DNA of 64,000 nt from Flavobacterium pectinovorum (GCF_900142715.1 NZ_FRBX01000002.1:62001-126000); one strand, 5' to 3'. Numbered from the stretch's first letter, positions 16,564 to 26,247 are shown. The notes: a model not told the origin generated them from the sequence alone. Translations and numbers: made by a program.

Positions 16564-18957
16564 ATGAGAAAAAACCCGACTTCAATACTTGCTTTTGTAT
16601 GCGTTTTAGCAATTTTAGGTATTATATACACCACAATGATGCCTCAATGGGTTTCTAAAAACGAAGAAGCCCTTGCTGAATTTTCTACAGAAAGAGCTTT
16701 CAATCAGGTTAAAATTATTGCTCAAAAACCACATTATGTTGGTTCAACAAATCATGAACTTGTTGCTAATTATCTTAAATTAGAATTGAACCGAATTGGT
16801 TTAGAAACTTCGATTCAGGAAGGATTTACACTAAATGATAAAGGGCTTTTGGTAAAATCCAAAAATATTCTGGCCCGCATAAAAGGAACCAACAACTCAA
16901 AAGCACTTTTATTACTTTCTCATTATGACAGTGCTCCGCATTCTTTTTCAAAAGGAGCAAGTGATGATGCATCAGGAGTTGCGACAATTCTGGAAGGAAT
17001 CCGTGCTTTTTTATATTCTAAAAATCCACAGAAAAACGACATAATTATTCTTTTTTCAGATGCTGAAGAATTAGGTTTAAACGGTGCCGCACTTTTTGTA
17101 AATCAGCATCCGTGGGCAAAAGATGTTGGTCTGGTTTTAAATTTTGAAGCCCGGGGTTCTTCAGGACCAAGTTATATGCTGATGGAAACTAACAAAGGAA
17201 ATCAGGCTCTTGTAAAAGAATTTGCAAATGCAAAAGCAAAATATCCCGTTTCAAATTCGCTCATGTATAGTATTTATAAAATGCTGCCAAACGATACTGA
17301 TCTGACTGTTTTTAGAGAACAGGGAAACATTCAGGGTTTTAATTTTGCTTTTATCGACGGCCATTACAATTATCATACGCAACAAGATGATATCCAGCAT
17401 TTAAACAAAACAACTTTATCTCATCAGGGGACTTACTTAATGCCCTTATTAAAATACTTCTCAAATATTGATTTAAACTCTACTCAAACTACAGAAGACA
17501 ACGTATATTTTAGTGTTCCTTTCGGATTCATAAATTATCCATTTGCATGGGTATTTCCAATGTCCTTAATTGCTTTAGGATTACTAATTCTTTTTATTTT
17601 TATAGGAAAAGCAAAACGCGTTATTACTTTCAGAGAAATTTTCAGGGGTTTTGTTCCTTTAATTGGTTCTATAGTCATTGCCGGTTTGGTAACTTTTCTG
17701 GGCTGGAAAATAATATTAGAGGCTTATCCGCAATATTCAGATTTGCTAAACGGTTTTACTTATAACGGACATGCTTACATTGGGGCTTTTGTAACACTTA
17801 CTATTGCCATTTGTTTTGCTTTCTATAACCGTTTTTCGGAAGCAAAAATTACAATGAACCATTTTGTAGCGCCTTTATTGCTTTGGATTATTATCAATCT
17901 TTTTTTAGCCAATAGTTTAACCGGGGCAGGTTTCCTTATTATTCCTGTTTATTTTGGAATCCTTTTATTCGGAATATTTGTAATCACGCAACATTATAGC
18001 TTAGGTCTAAATTTATTATTTAGTATTCCCGCATTGGCAATTGTGGCGCCTTTTATCATCATGTTCCCGATTGGTTTAGGTTTGAAAATACTTTTTGGGA
18101 GTGCAATACTAACTGTTTTACTTTTCGGATTATTACTTCCCATATTTGGTTCTTTTTTTAGAAAAGGTGTCTGGGCGATATTATTTTTTATTACCTCGAT
18201 CGCTTTCTTCGTTTATGCCGGTTATAACTCAGGATATGAGTACGGAAAAGCAAAATCTAACAGTTTGGTGTATGTTTACAATGCCAATACAGATTCGGCA
18301 GTCTGGACAACTTATGATGTAAATCTTGATGAATGGACTAAAACTTATTTAGGAGAAAAAAATCAAAAAGCGGTAGGTTTAAACGGTTTGCCATTAGCCA
18401 GCAAATACAATTCTACTTTTACTTATAGCGCGATTGCGCCAAATATTGCCATTTCAAAACCAACTATTGAGTTCTTAAAAGACAGCGTAGTGGGCAACAA
18501 CAGGTATTTAAAAATAAAAATAACGCCAAACAGAAAAGTCAATCGTTACGATATTTACGCCAATCCAAAAATGACTTTTTATAATTTTAAGGCCAATGGA
18601 GTTTCAACTTCCGGTCAAAAAGGAAATCGTTTAGAACGAGATGACATGAAAATTCTATGCTACTATGTTGTTGGCAATGAGCCTTTGGTTATGGATTTCT
18701 ACATCAATAAATCATCTCTGTTTGATATGGATTTAATTGAGAGTTCTTTTGATTTAATGACCAATCCGCTGTTGAATATAAAACCAAGAAGCGACTGGAT
18801 GATGCCAACGCCTTTTGTATTGAACGATGCTATTTTAATTCAGCAAAAAATTAAAAGATATACAGCACCTCTAAACGTTCCTATTGAAACCGCACCGATA
18901 AAAGACAGCACCATAACTGCAATAGATACCCTAAAACAGGTTGTTAAGCCTGAATAA
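16564..18957 (+). CDS. M28-family peptidase with polytopic membrane domain
   Basis: 797 residues. An N-terminal helix (about 7-26) anchors the protein. The zinc-dependent M28 aminopeptidase domain follows (about 40-310) with ligands His120/Asp122 in LLSHYDSAPHS, Asp134 in SDDASGVAT, the Glu pair of FSDAEELGLNG, Glu in NFEARGSSGP and His in HYNYHTQQDD. Residues about 320-565 contain eight or so transmembrane helices. The last about 230 residues are a soluble beta-rich domain ending in a Thr-rich tail. The peptidase domain probably faces the periplasm. The gene is third in a likely operon and is ended by a terminator. Confidence 0.9.
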   Translation: MRKNPTSILAFVCVLAILGIIYTTMMPQWVSKNEEALAEFSTERAFNQVKIIAQKPHYVGSTNHELVANYLKLELNRIGLETSIQEGFTLNDKGLLVKSKNILARIKGTNNSKALLLLSHYDSAPHSFSKGASDDASGVATILEGIRAFLYSKNPQKNDIIILFSDAEELGLNGAALFVNQHPWAKDVGLVLNFEARGSSGPSYMLMETNKGNQALVKEFANAKAKYPVSNSLMYSIYKMLPNDTDLTVFREQGNIQGFNFAFIDGHYNYHTQQDDIQHLNKTTLSHQGTYLMPLLKYFSNIDLNSTQTTEDNVYFSVPFGFINYPFAWVFPMSLIALGLLILFIFIGKAKRVITFREIFRGFVPLIGSIVIAGLVTFLGWKIILEAYPQYSDLLNGFTYNGHAYIGAFVTLTIAICFAFYNRFSEAKITMNHFVAPLLLWIIINLFLANSLTGAGFLIIPVYFGILLFGIFVITQHYSLGLNLLFSIPALAIVAPFIIMFPIGLGLKILFGSAILTVLLFGLLLPIFGSFFRKGVWAILFFITSIAFFVYAGYNSGYEYGKAKSNSLVYVYNANTDSAVWTTYDVNLDEWTKTYLGEKNQKAVGLNGLPLASKYNSTFTYSAIAPNIAISKPTIEFLKDSVVGNNRYLKIKITPNRKVNRYDIYANPKMTFYNFKANGVSTSGQKGNRLERDDMKILCYYVVGNEPLVMDFYINKSSLFDMDLIESSFDLMTNPLLNIKPRSDWMMPTPFVLNDAILIQQKIKRYTAPLNVPIETAPIKDSTITAIDTLKQVVKPE

Positions 18958-18978
18958 AACAAAATATAAATAACTATA

Positions 18979-19014
18979 AAAAAGGCAAACTTAAATTTAA
19001 GTTTGCCTTTTTTT
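18979..19014. terminator. bidirectional terminator
   Basis: The 12-bp stem AAGGCAAACTTA with its complement around AAT is flanked by A and T runs. It serves the M28 gene (+) and the rhodanese gene (-). Confidence 0.88.
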
Positions 19015-19016
19015 AT

Positions 19017-19412
19017 TTAACAAGCACATTCAATTTTTAAGCCTGCTGCTTTACCATTTGTTCCTTCTGTTGCATAACCGTCAACCTTCCACCACTCTAT
19101 TCCGCCAATTAATTCTTTTACTTTAAAACCAAGTTTTGCCATATTCAATGCGCCTTTTGTTGATGCATTACAGCCAATTCCGTCACAATAGGTTACATAC
19201 AAAACTTCTTTATCGAGATGTTTTGTACTTTCGATTGTCATTTCGCGATGCGGAATATTAATTGCTGTCGGAATATGTTCTGCCTGATATCCAAAAGACT
19301 TTCTGGCATCAATAACGACTACTTTTTCTCCATTATTTAAAGCATCAAACAAATCCGAAGGATCCATTTCAAAGGCCAGTTTATTTTCATAATGTTTAAT
19401 TTGTGTTTCCAT
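19017..19412 (-). CDS. rhodanese-like domain protein
   Basis: 131 residues from the ATG at 19412. A longer frame from 19466 crosses a candidate -7 box (TACTTTTG on the minus strand at 19440-19447), so I prefer the inner start. The domain shows FDALNNGEKVVVIDARKSFGYQAEHIPTA in order, and an active-site loop YCDGIGCNAS with the catalytic cysteine followed by a second cysteine. The C-terminus ends in KIECAC. It should handle persulfide sulfur or act as a regulator in the cytoplasm. It diverges from a LysR-family gene, a classic regulator-target arrangement. Confidence 0.88.
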   Translation of the reverse strand: METQIKHYENKLAFEMDPSDLFDALNNGEKVVVIDARKSFGYQAEHIPTAINIPHREMTIESTKHLDKEVLYVTYCDGIGCNASTKGALNMAKLGFKVKELIGGIEWWKVDGYATEGTNGKAAGLKIECAC

Positions 19413-19439
19413 TTTTTTAGTTTTAATGATTAGTTTTTT

Positions 19440-19447
19440 CAAAAGTA
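19440..19447 (-). promoter_or_regulatory. candidate -7 box of the rhodanese gene
   Basis: On the minus strand this reads TACTTTTG, a TAnnTTTG match, 28 bp upstream of the ATG at 19412. Confidence 0.35.
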
Positions 19448-19556
19448 GTCCAACATTATATTCCATAAAAACGAAAAGAATTCATCCATTTCATTACTTT
19501 TTTTCATACAAAAGCCAGATTAAAATTTTGTTACTTTGTATACTAATTCTCTAAAA

Positions 19557-20446
19557 ATGGAAATACGGCATTTACGATTGATAAAAGCGATTGTTGAAGA
19601 AGGAAGTATCACCAAAGCAATTGAAAAACTTCATTTAACCCAATCGGCGTTAAGTCACCAACTTAAAGAAGCCGAATACCAATTGGGTACGCCTATTTTT
19701 TTAGAATGAATAGAAAACTGGTTTTAACCAAAGCGGGTGAAAAAATGTACGGGATTGCTAATGAAATTCTCGACAAACTTTCACAAACCGAATCTCAAAT
19801 CAAACAAATGGTTTTTGGAGAGCACGGCGAAATCAGGATTAGTACCGAATGTTTTTCAAGTTACCACTGGCTGCCTTCGGTTTTAAAGCAATTTCATTTG
19901 CTGTATCCAAATGTTGAATTGAAGATTGTTACTGAAGCCACACATATTCCCCTGCAAAAATTACTGGATAACACAATTGATATTGCCATTATCAGCGACC
20001 AGATCAATGATAACAACATCAAATATCTGGAACTTTTTCAGGATGAAGTTGTTATGGCTGTTTCTGAAAGCCATGCATGGGCAAATAAAAAATACGTTGT
20101 TGCCGAAGATTTTATCGACGAACATTTACTGATTCATTCCCTTCCAATGGAAACCGTTACGATTCATCAGTTTGTTTTGGCTCCAGCCAAAGTAACTCCC
20201 AAAAAAATTACAGCAATTCCATTAACCGAAGCTTCTCTGGAAATGGTAAAAGCCGATATGGGAGTTATGTCGATGGCAAAATGGGCATTGCTTCCACATT
20301 TGAAAAACAATCCCATAAAAGCCATTAAAATTGGTAAAAGCGGCCTAAAAAGAAAACACTTTATAGCAATCAGGCAAAATGAGGTTTATCCTGACTACTT
20401 TCATCATTTTATTACCTTTTTACAAACCGAAATTAATATTCAATGA
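19557..20446 (+). pseudogene. LysR-family transcriptional regulator, frameshifted
   Basis: The ATG at 19557 opens a typical LysR helix-turn-helix (RHLRLIKAIVEEGSITKAI, LTQSALSHQLKEAE, QLGTPIF). It reaches a TGA at 19707-19709 after a run of seven T residues (about 19695-19701). One extra T there would read PIFFRMNRKLVLTKAGEKM and join the rest of the gene, whose substrate-binding domain continues intact to 20446. The corrected product would be 296 residues, the normal LysR length. Either the strain carries a homopolymer frameshift or the base call is wrong. The gene diverges from the rhodanese gene and overlaps the following GNAT gene by 4 bp. Confidence 0.85.
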
Positions 20447-20892
20447 AATATTCTATAAGAAATTGCGAGCTTTCAGATTTACCAAAACTTGTTATTTTAT
20501 GCCAAAAACATGCTGAATACGAAAAAGCCGATTATTCTCCTGAAGGAAAAGAAGAAGGTTTAAAAAAGATTTTATTTGCTTCAGAGCCAAATCACTTTTG
20601 TTTAGTAGTTGCTACAGAAAATGACATTGTAGGTTATGCAACTTATAATTTTATGCATTCAACCTGGGATGCTGCAGCTATTATACACATGGATTGTTTA
20701 TTTTTAGAAGAAGAAGCCAGAAACTACGGTATTGGAGAGGTATTAATCAACAAACTAAAAGAAATTGGGAAAGCAAAAAACTGCATTAACATGCAATGGC
20801 GAACACCTCAATTTAACGAAAGAGCTATAAAATTCTACAACCGAATTGGCGCAAAAGGAAAAGAAAAAATCTGTTTCTTTTTAGATTTGTAA
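20443..20892 (+). CDS. GNAT family N-acetyltransferase
   Basis: 149 residues, a single GNAT domain. The acetyl-CoA pyrophosphate loop is ARNYGIGEVLINKL (R-x-x-G-x-G type) near residue 100, preceded by the strand IIHMDCLFLEEE. The terminal NERAIKFYNRIGAK is the usual helix-strand ending. It is cytoplasmic, and the acetylated substrate (small amine or protein) is not predictable. The ATG overlaps the LysR stop codon (ATGA), so the two are likely co-expressed. Confidence 0.88.
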   Translation: MKYSIRNCELSDLPKLVILCQKHAEYEKADYSPEGKEEGLKKILFASEPNHFCLVVATENDIVGYATYNFMHSTWDAAAIIHMDCLFLEEEARNYGIGEVLINKLKEIGKAKNCINMQWRTPQFNERAIKFYNRIGAKGKEKICFFLDL

Positions 20893-21008
20893 TAAAAGTG
20901 CGCAAATTTTAATCTCGCAAAGTCGCAAAGATAAAAACGAATCAATTTCAATTTTAAGTTTTTCAACTTTGAACCTTTGTACCTTTGCAACTCTGAACCT
21001 TCAAAAAA

Positions 21009-21833
21009 ATGACTCAAATAAGTATTTTAGGCTGTGGCTGGCTGGGATTGCCTTTGGCAAAAAGCTTAATCGCAAAAAGGCGTTCTGTAAACGGATCGAC
21101 AACATCTGAAAATAAGCTACAAATTTTGAAGGATGCTGATATAAATCCATTTTTAGTTACGCTTGAAAGCGAAAGTATTTCAGAGACCGTAATTCCGTTT
21201 TTAGCCAAAAGCGAAATTTTAATTATTGATATTCCGCCAAAGTTACGCGTAACAAATTCTGATACTTCAGATTCTCAACGAAAGGTTTTTGTGGAAAAAA
21301 TCAAAACTTTGATTCCGTTTATAGAGCAATCAAACGTAAAAAAGGTACTTTTTGTAAGTTCGACTTCTGTTTATGGAGATGAAAATGATTTAATCACAGA
21401 AGAAACAACTCCAAATCCGGAAACAGAAAGTGGCAAACAATTGCTTTTAGCAGAAACTCTTTTGCAAAAAAATAAAAACTTCGAAACAACCATTTTACGT
21501 TTCGGCGGATTAATTGGCGAAGATCGTCATCCGGTAAAATTTTTAGCAGGAAAGGAAAATCTCGAAAACCCTGATGCGCCAGTAAATTTAATTCACCAAA
21601 ACGACTGCATTAACATTATTGAAGAAATCATTTATCAGTCAAAATGGAATGAAGTTTTCAATGCCGTCGCTCCTTTTCATCCCACAAGGGAAGAATATTA
21701 TACACAGAAGGCAAAAGAACAGGGTTTGGTGTTGCCTAAATTTGGCGTTGAAAAATCGAATATTAAAAAGATTATTTCAAGCGAAAAGGTTGAAAATAGT
21801 TTAAACTATCACTTTAAACTTGACGTTTGTTAA
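21009..21833 (+). CDS. SDR/NAD-dependent epimerase-like protein (YeeZ type)
   Basis: 274 residues. The dinucleotide-binding motif is SILGCGWLGLPLAKSL at the very N-terminus, with the GxGxxG-like glycines. VLFVSSTSVYGDE near residue 118 is the extended-SDR strand with the catalytic-type Ser and Tyr, although the usual YxxxK lysine is not obvious because the following segment is TPNPETESGKQLLLAE. Such YeeZ-like proteins are related to nucleoside-diphosphate-sugar epimerases with no established function. The stop codon lies within a 14-bp inverted repeat that continues into the intergenic region. Confidence 0.8.
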   Translation: MTQISILGCGWLGLPLAKSLIAKRRSVNGSTTSENKLQILKDADINPFLVTLESESISETVIPFLAKSEILIIDIPPKLRVTNSDTSDSQRKVFVEKIKTLIPFIEQSNVKKVLFVSSTSVYGDENDLITEETTPNPETESGKQLLLAETLLQKNKNFETTILRFGGLIGEDRHPVKFLAGKENLENPDAPVNLIHQNDCINIIEEIIYQSKWNEVFNAVAPFHPTREEYYTQKAKEQGLVLPKFGVEKSNIKKIISSEKVENSLNYHFKLDVC

Positions 21834-21999
21834 ACCATATAAGTGATATAAGTTCATATAAACAAACTGCAAAACTTTGCGACCTCCTAAGTAAAACGCA
21901 ACAAAACCCATTCATTCACACATAACAAACTTTGAGACCTTTGCGAAAAAACTTTGTGTTCTCTGCGGTAAAACAAAACTTAAATACTTATATGGTTTA
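21831..21999. repeat. 169-bp element bounded by 14-bp inverted repeats
   Basis: TAAACCATATAAGT at 21831-21844 is exactly inverted at 21986-21999. The inside is made of gcgaac/tttgcg words common to other gaps in this window. The left end overlaps the stop codon of the SDR gene. Confidence 0.55.
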
Positions 22000-22063
22000 A
22001 ATAAAATTGCGAACTTTGCGAAATACTTTGCGCCTTTGCGGTCAAAAAACTTTATAGTAAAAT

Positions 22064-22540
22064 ATGGAAACAGTTTACATAAATTCACCTTTAGGAATCA
22101 CCAAAATAGTTGGAGATGAAGATGGTATTGCTGTAATTTCAGTTTCAGATGTGGGAACAAATGAGGTTTCTGAAGTCATTCCTGAAGCTTTAAAAGAAGC
22201 TGTTTCTCAATTACAAGAATACTTTGATAAAAAAAGAACTGATTTCGATTTCAAACTAAATCCTAAAGGAACAGAATTTCAGCAAAAAGTGTGGAAAGCC
22301 CTATTAGAAATTCCATACGGAAAAACCATAAGTTATATGGATCAAACCAAAAAACTGGGTGATATAAAAGCAATTCGCGCTGTTGCATCGGCAAATGGTA
22401 AAAATCCGCTTTGGATTGTTGTGCCCTGTCATCGCGTTATTGGCACAAATGGATCTTTAACGGGTTACGCCGGAGGTTTGTCTCGCAAAAAATGGCTTTT
22501 GGAACACGAAAACCCAACTACACAGCAAAGTTTGTTTTAA
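22064..22540 (+). CDS. ogt: methylated-DNA--[protein]-cysteine S-methyltransferase
   Basis: 158 residues. It repairs O6-alkylguanine by irreversible transfer of the alkyl group to its own cysteine, here Cys122 in IVVPCHRVIG. The helix-turn-helix segment FQQKVWKALLEIPYGKTISY and the arginine finger region AIRAVASANGKNP are in place. YAGGLSRKKWLLEHE closes the domain. The protein lacks the Ada regulatory half, so it is the Ogt-type single-domain enzyme. It is followed by an exonuclease and an AlkZ-like gene on the same strand, suggesting a loose DNA-repair grouping. Confidence 0.95.
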   Translation: METVYINSPLGITKIVGDEDGIAVISVSDVGTNEVSEVIPEALKEAVSQLQEYFDKKRTDFDFKLNPKGTEFQQKVWKALLEIPYGKTISYMDQTKKLGDIKAIRAVASANGKNPLWIVVPCHRVIGTNGSLTGYAGGLSRKKWLLEHENPTTQQSLF

Positions 22541-22669
22541 AAACACAAATTTCACAGATTTACACAAATTAAAAATATAGGTTTATATTTACAAATAATA
22601 AATTTCGTGCAGTAGCTTTAACTAAATTAATATATGTTATTTAGTATAATCTCTGTTTAAATTAAAAAC

Positions 22670-23383
22670 ATGATCGAAAAAACAAACCTCAACAACATCT
22701 TATTTCTGGATATAGAAACCGTTCCTGAAGAAGAAAACTTTAATTTGCTTGACGCAGAAATGCAATCGCTTTGGGATTTAAAAACTCAATATCAAAGAAA
22801 AGAAGATTTTACTCCAGAAGAATTCTACGATCGCGCCGGAATTTGGGCAGAATTCGGAAAGATCATTTGCATTTCTGTCGGTTATTTTACGATTAAAGGT
22901 GATATTCGAAATTTTCGCGTAACATCGTTTTTTGGCGATGAAGAGAAGATTCTAAAGGATTTTAATAATTTGCTGAATAATCATTTCAATCAACCTCAAC
23001 ATTTATTGTGCGGACATAATGCGAAGGAATTCGATATTCCGTTTTTGGCACGCAGAATGATTATCAACCAAATTGCAATTCCGGATAAACTGAATTTGTT
23101 CGGTAAAAAACCTTGGGAAATTCCACATTTAGATACTTTAGAGTTATGGAAGTTTGGCGATTACAAACACTTTACTTCTTTAAAACTACTTACCAAGATT
23201 CTCGGCATACCATCGCCAAAAGGAGATATTGACGGAAGTCAGGTTGCGCATGTGTTTTATGTAGAAAAAGATATTGATCGAATTGTAACCTATTGCGAGA
23301 AGGATACAATTGCCGTAGCGCAGATTTTCCTTCGTTTGCGTCGAGAAGATTTATTGATTGATGATGAAATTATTCATGTTTAA
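22670..23383 (+). CDS. predicted 3'-5' exonuclease (PolB-exonuclease-like)
   Basis: 237 residues. DEDD-type exonuclease motifs are present: Exo I FLDIETVPE, Exo II GHNAKEFDIPFLARRM and Exo III with YCEKDTIAVAQIF. The protein belongs to the stand-alone group related to the proofreading domain of family B polymerases. It should degrade single-stranded DNA or RNA 3' ends using two metal ions. No polymerase domain is attached. The next gene starts 55 bp downstream. Confidence 0.85.
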   Translation: MIEKTNLNNILFLDIETVPEEENFNLLDAEMQSLWDLKTQYQRKEDFTPEEFYDRAGIWAEFGKIICISVGYFTIKGDIRNFRVTSFFGDEEKILKDFNNLLNNHFNQPQHLLCGHNAKEFDIPFLARRMIINQIAIPDKLNLFGKKPWEIPHLDTLELWKFGDYKHFTSLKLLTKILGIPSPKGDIDGSQVAHVFYVEKDIDRIVTYCEKDTIAVAQIFLRLRREDLLIDDEIIHV

Positions 23384-23438
23384 TCAAAGGTACAAAGTTG
23401 CAAAGTCACAGAGTTACAAAGTTTAAATCTTTTAGAAG

Positions 23439-24512
23439 ATGACACATCAGGAAATATCGCATCACAGACTTGTTTCTCAAAAACTTTCAGAAACAAACTC
23501 ATGTTCTCCGCAGGAAATTGTACATCACTTAGGCGCGATGCAGGCTCAGGATTATGGAATGGCAAAATGGGCGATTGGTTCGCGTTGTAATGCTACTGAA
23601 AAAGAGATTGAAGAAGCTATTAATTCTACAAAAATCATTCGGACTCATATTTTACGGCCAACCTGGCATTTTGTTGCCGCCGAAGATATTCATTGGATGC
23701 TGGATGTTTCCGGACCACAAGTGAAAAAGATTGTAATTTCATCTGCCAAAAAATACGGTTATGATATTCAAAAACTGAATAAGATTAATTCCTCCATCGA
23801 AAAAATATTATCGGGAAACAATCATTTAACCCGGGAAGAAATTATGCAGGAACTCAACATTAAAAAAAGTTCCGCACAAGATTTTTTATATGCGGCCATC
23901 ATGATGAATGCAGAATTGGATGGTTTGGTTTGTAACGGAAAAATGAAAGGCAAACAAATGACTTATGCTTTACTCGAAGAACGTGTCCCAAAACCCAAAA
24001 CGAAACTGACCAAAGAAGAAGGTTTGGCGAAATTGGCTAAACGATATTTTGAAAGTCACGGCCCGGCAACATTGCTTGATTTCTCCTGGTGGTCCGGTTT
24101 TCCGCCTACTATTTGCAAGAATACCATTAATGCAATACAATTGCAATTGAATTCTATTGTTATTGACGACCAAACTTATTGGTTTGTAAATCAAAACAAT
24201 ACAACATTAAACTTGAAGAAAAGCATACATTTTCTTCCTGCTTTTGATGAGATTTTGATTTCATATAAAACCAGAGAAGCTTCTATTTTATTAGATCATC
24301 AATCAAAAGTTTTTACCAATAATGGTATCTTCAAACCTATAATTTTGGAAAATAGCAAGGTCATTGGAACCTGGAAGAGAACCATTAAAAAAGATCACAC
24401 CAAAATAGAAACTGAGTTTTTTAATGAAACCGAAAGTCATAAAAAAGCAATTCTGTTTGAAGGGATTAAAGCGTTTGGAAATTACCTGGAAACCAAAATT
24501 GTTATTGAATAA
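23439..24512 (+). CDS. winged-helix DNA-binding protein, AlkZ/YcaQ-like
   Basis: 357 residues. The sequence matches the HTH_42 family: an N-terminal HHRLVSQKL, then GAMQAQDYGMAKWAIGSR, then IIRTHILRPTWHFV, with tandem winged-helix domains to about residue 240 and a C-terminal beta region. AlkZ glycosylases use a Q-x-Q motif for catalysis, and the QAQ here fits. Members unhook interstrand crosslinks or remove bulky alkyl bases, but many remain untested. Its position after ogt and an exonuclease supports a repair role. Confidence 0.78.
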   Translation: MTHQEISHHRLVSQKLSETNSCSPQEIVHHLGAMQAQDYGMAKWAIGSRCNATEKEIEEAINSTKIIRTHILRPTWHFVAAEDIHWMLDVSGPQVKKIVISSAKKYGYDIQKLNKINSSIEKILSGNNHLTREEIMQELNIKKSSAQDFLYAAIMMNAELDGLVCNGKMKGKQMTYALLEERVPKPKTKLTKEEGLAKLAKRYFESHGPATLLDFSWWSGFPPTICKNTINAIQLQLNSIVIDDQTYWFVNQNNTTLNLKKSIHFLPAFDEILISYKTREASILLDHQSKVFTNNGIFKPIILENSKVIGTWKRTIKKDHTKIETEFFNETESHKKAILFEGIKAFGNYLETKIVIE

Positions 24513-24534
24513 ATTTATTAGAATGTTTTATGTC

Positions 24535-24669
24535 GCTCCGATGGAGCTATCAGGATTTACATATTTTGTTTCTATAAATATCACGCTCCAATGGAGCTTA
24601 ATCAACTCCGTTAGGAGTGCAATATTTATAGAAAAAAAATAGCATTTAGCTTTTTAGCCCCATCGGGGC
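24535..24669. repeat. cluster of four small hairpins of one repeat type
   Basis: Four hairpins follow each other: GCTCCgatGGAGC (24535), GCTCCaatGGAGC (24585), ACTCCgttaGGAGT (24605) and GCCCCatcGGGGC (about 24657). They share the layout of 5-bp stems with 3-4-base loops and A/T-rich spacers, a REP-like cluster. Confidence 0.6.
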
Positions 24670-24753
24670 GATATATCCAAAAAAACTGTTTCGACACTAA
24701 AATCTTTGTGCATATTATCTCGAAATAATTACATTTACAAAAAAAACAGCGTT

Positions 24754-26193
24754 ATGGTATTAAGTAGATTTTGGTTAACCATTTTTATTTCGTCGATTAT
24801 CTTCATTATAGTAAGTTTGTTTACCGCCAACACTTATACTATTGATTCTGTTTTGAATGGAAAAAAAGACGATCCAATTCTTGTTTCAGAAAAATATGCT
24901 GAACAACTTCCTGCCTTTATCAAAGACAGCATCAAAAAAGCGCCGGATCAAACGATGATTATCAATCGTGATACGCTTAATGCCGATACAACGTATGTTT
25001 ATAAAAACAAAACCGTAAAAATTTACAGCGGAATCCAAAAATCCGATGGTTTATTGCCAACCTGTAAAAGTACTTTGCTTGATTTGATTTTACCGCTTAT
25101 TGCATATTTGGCCTTTTTCTGTGGATTAATGGAACTTTTAATTATTTCCGGAGCTTCTGGAAAATTAGCTAAAGGACTAAGTCCGGTTTTTGTAAAAGTG
25201 TTTCCAAGTATTCCAAAAAACCATCCTTCGATTTCCTACATGACTTTAAACTTTGCTGCTAATTTCTTAGGATTAGATTCGGCCGCAACTCCGTTTGGTC
25301 TAAAAGCGATGGAGAGTTTACAAGAAATAAATCCCGATAAAGACAGAGCGAGTGATGCACAAATTATGTTTATGTGTCTGCATGCTTCTGGTTTAACATT
25401 AATCGCGACTTCAATTATTGGTTATCGTGCAGCGGCAGGCGCAAGTAATCCTGCCGATGTTATGCTTCCGTGTATCATTACTTCGTTTATTGGCACAATT
25501 GCGGCTTTTTTAATTGTTGGAATCAAACAAAAAATTAATTTCAAAAGTGCTTCTCTTGTAATTGGTTTAATGGTATTAATTGCTGCCATTATTGGATTAT
25601 TGATGTACGTAAACCATCTAGATTTGATTGGAAAAAACTTTTTCACAACAAATCTATCGGCACTAATTTTACTTGTTATAATAGGTTTTACATTGATTTT
25701 TTCTTTCATCCATGAAAAGAAATTTAAAGAAGCCGAAACAACCGTTTTTGATGCATTCGTAGTAGGAGCAAATAATGGTGTTAAAACGGGAGTTACTATT
25801 TTTCCATATGTTTTGGGAATGTTAGTAGCTATTTCATTATTCAGAAACAGTGGTTTATTTGAAATTATCAGCGATTGGATTGCCTTCATTTTTTCGAATA
25901 TGGGTGTAAACAAACAAATTACCGATGCTTTGCCGGTAGCTATGCTTAGACCTTTTAGCTCTGCAGGCTCAAGAGGATTTTTAATCGATTCGATGAATAC
26001 TTTTGGAGCAGATTCCTTAACCGGAAGATTGAGTAGTATTTTTCAATGCAGTGCAGAAAGTACTTTTTATGTAATTGCGGTTTATTTTGGTTCTGTTAAT
26101 ATAAAAAATACCCGTTACGCTTTAGGCACAATGCTTTTGGTGGATGTGATTTGTGTAATTACTGCGATTTTTGTGGCTAGCTGGTTTTTTTAA
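24754..26193 (+). CDS. nucleoside-recognition (Gate) domain membrane protein, SpmA/SpmB-like fusion
   Basis: 479 residues from the ATG at 24754. The open frame starts at 24706, but those extra residues are polar and non-conserved in style, whereas MVLSRFWLTIFISSIIFII starts with a membrane helix. About ten transmembrane helices are present. Two Gate-type regions are visible, one around CGLMELLIISGASGKLAKGL...NFAANFLGLDSAATPFGLKAME, and one around NGVKTGVTIFPYVLGMLVAISLFRNSGL. Together they cover what are separate SpmA and SpmB proteins in spore formers. In non-sporulating bacteria the transported or gated substrate is unknown. Confidence 0.82.
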   Translation: MVLSRFWLTIFISSIIFIIVSLFTANTYTIDSVLNGKKDDPILVSEKYAEQLPAFIKDSIKKAPDQTMIINRDTLNADTTYVYKNKTVKIYSGIQKSDGLLPTCKSTLLDLILPLIAYLAFFCGLMELLIISGASGKLAKGLSPVFVKVFPSIPKNHPSISYMTLNFAANFLGLDSAATPFGLKAMESLQEINPDKDRASDAQIMFMCLHASGLTLIATSIIGYRAAAGASNPADVMLPCIITSFIGTIAAFLIVGIKQKINFKSASLVIGLMVLIAAIIGLLMYVNHLDLIGKNFFTTNLSALILLVIIGFTLIFSFIHEKKFKEAETTVFDAFVVGANNGVKTGVTIFPYVLGMLVAISLFRNSGLFEIISDWIAFIFSNMGVNKQITDALPVAMLRPFSSAGSRGFLIDSMNTFGADSLTGRLSSIFQCSAESTFYVIAVYFGSVNIKNTRYALGTMLLVDVICVITAIFVASWFF

Positions 26194-26247
26194 TCAAATC
26201 GTAATTTGTCGTTTAACCTAATAAATTCAATATTATATTATTTTTAA

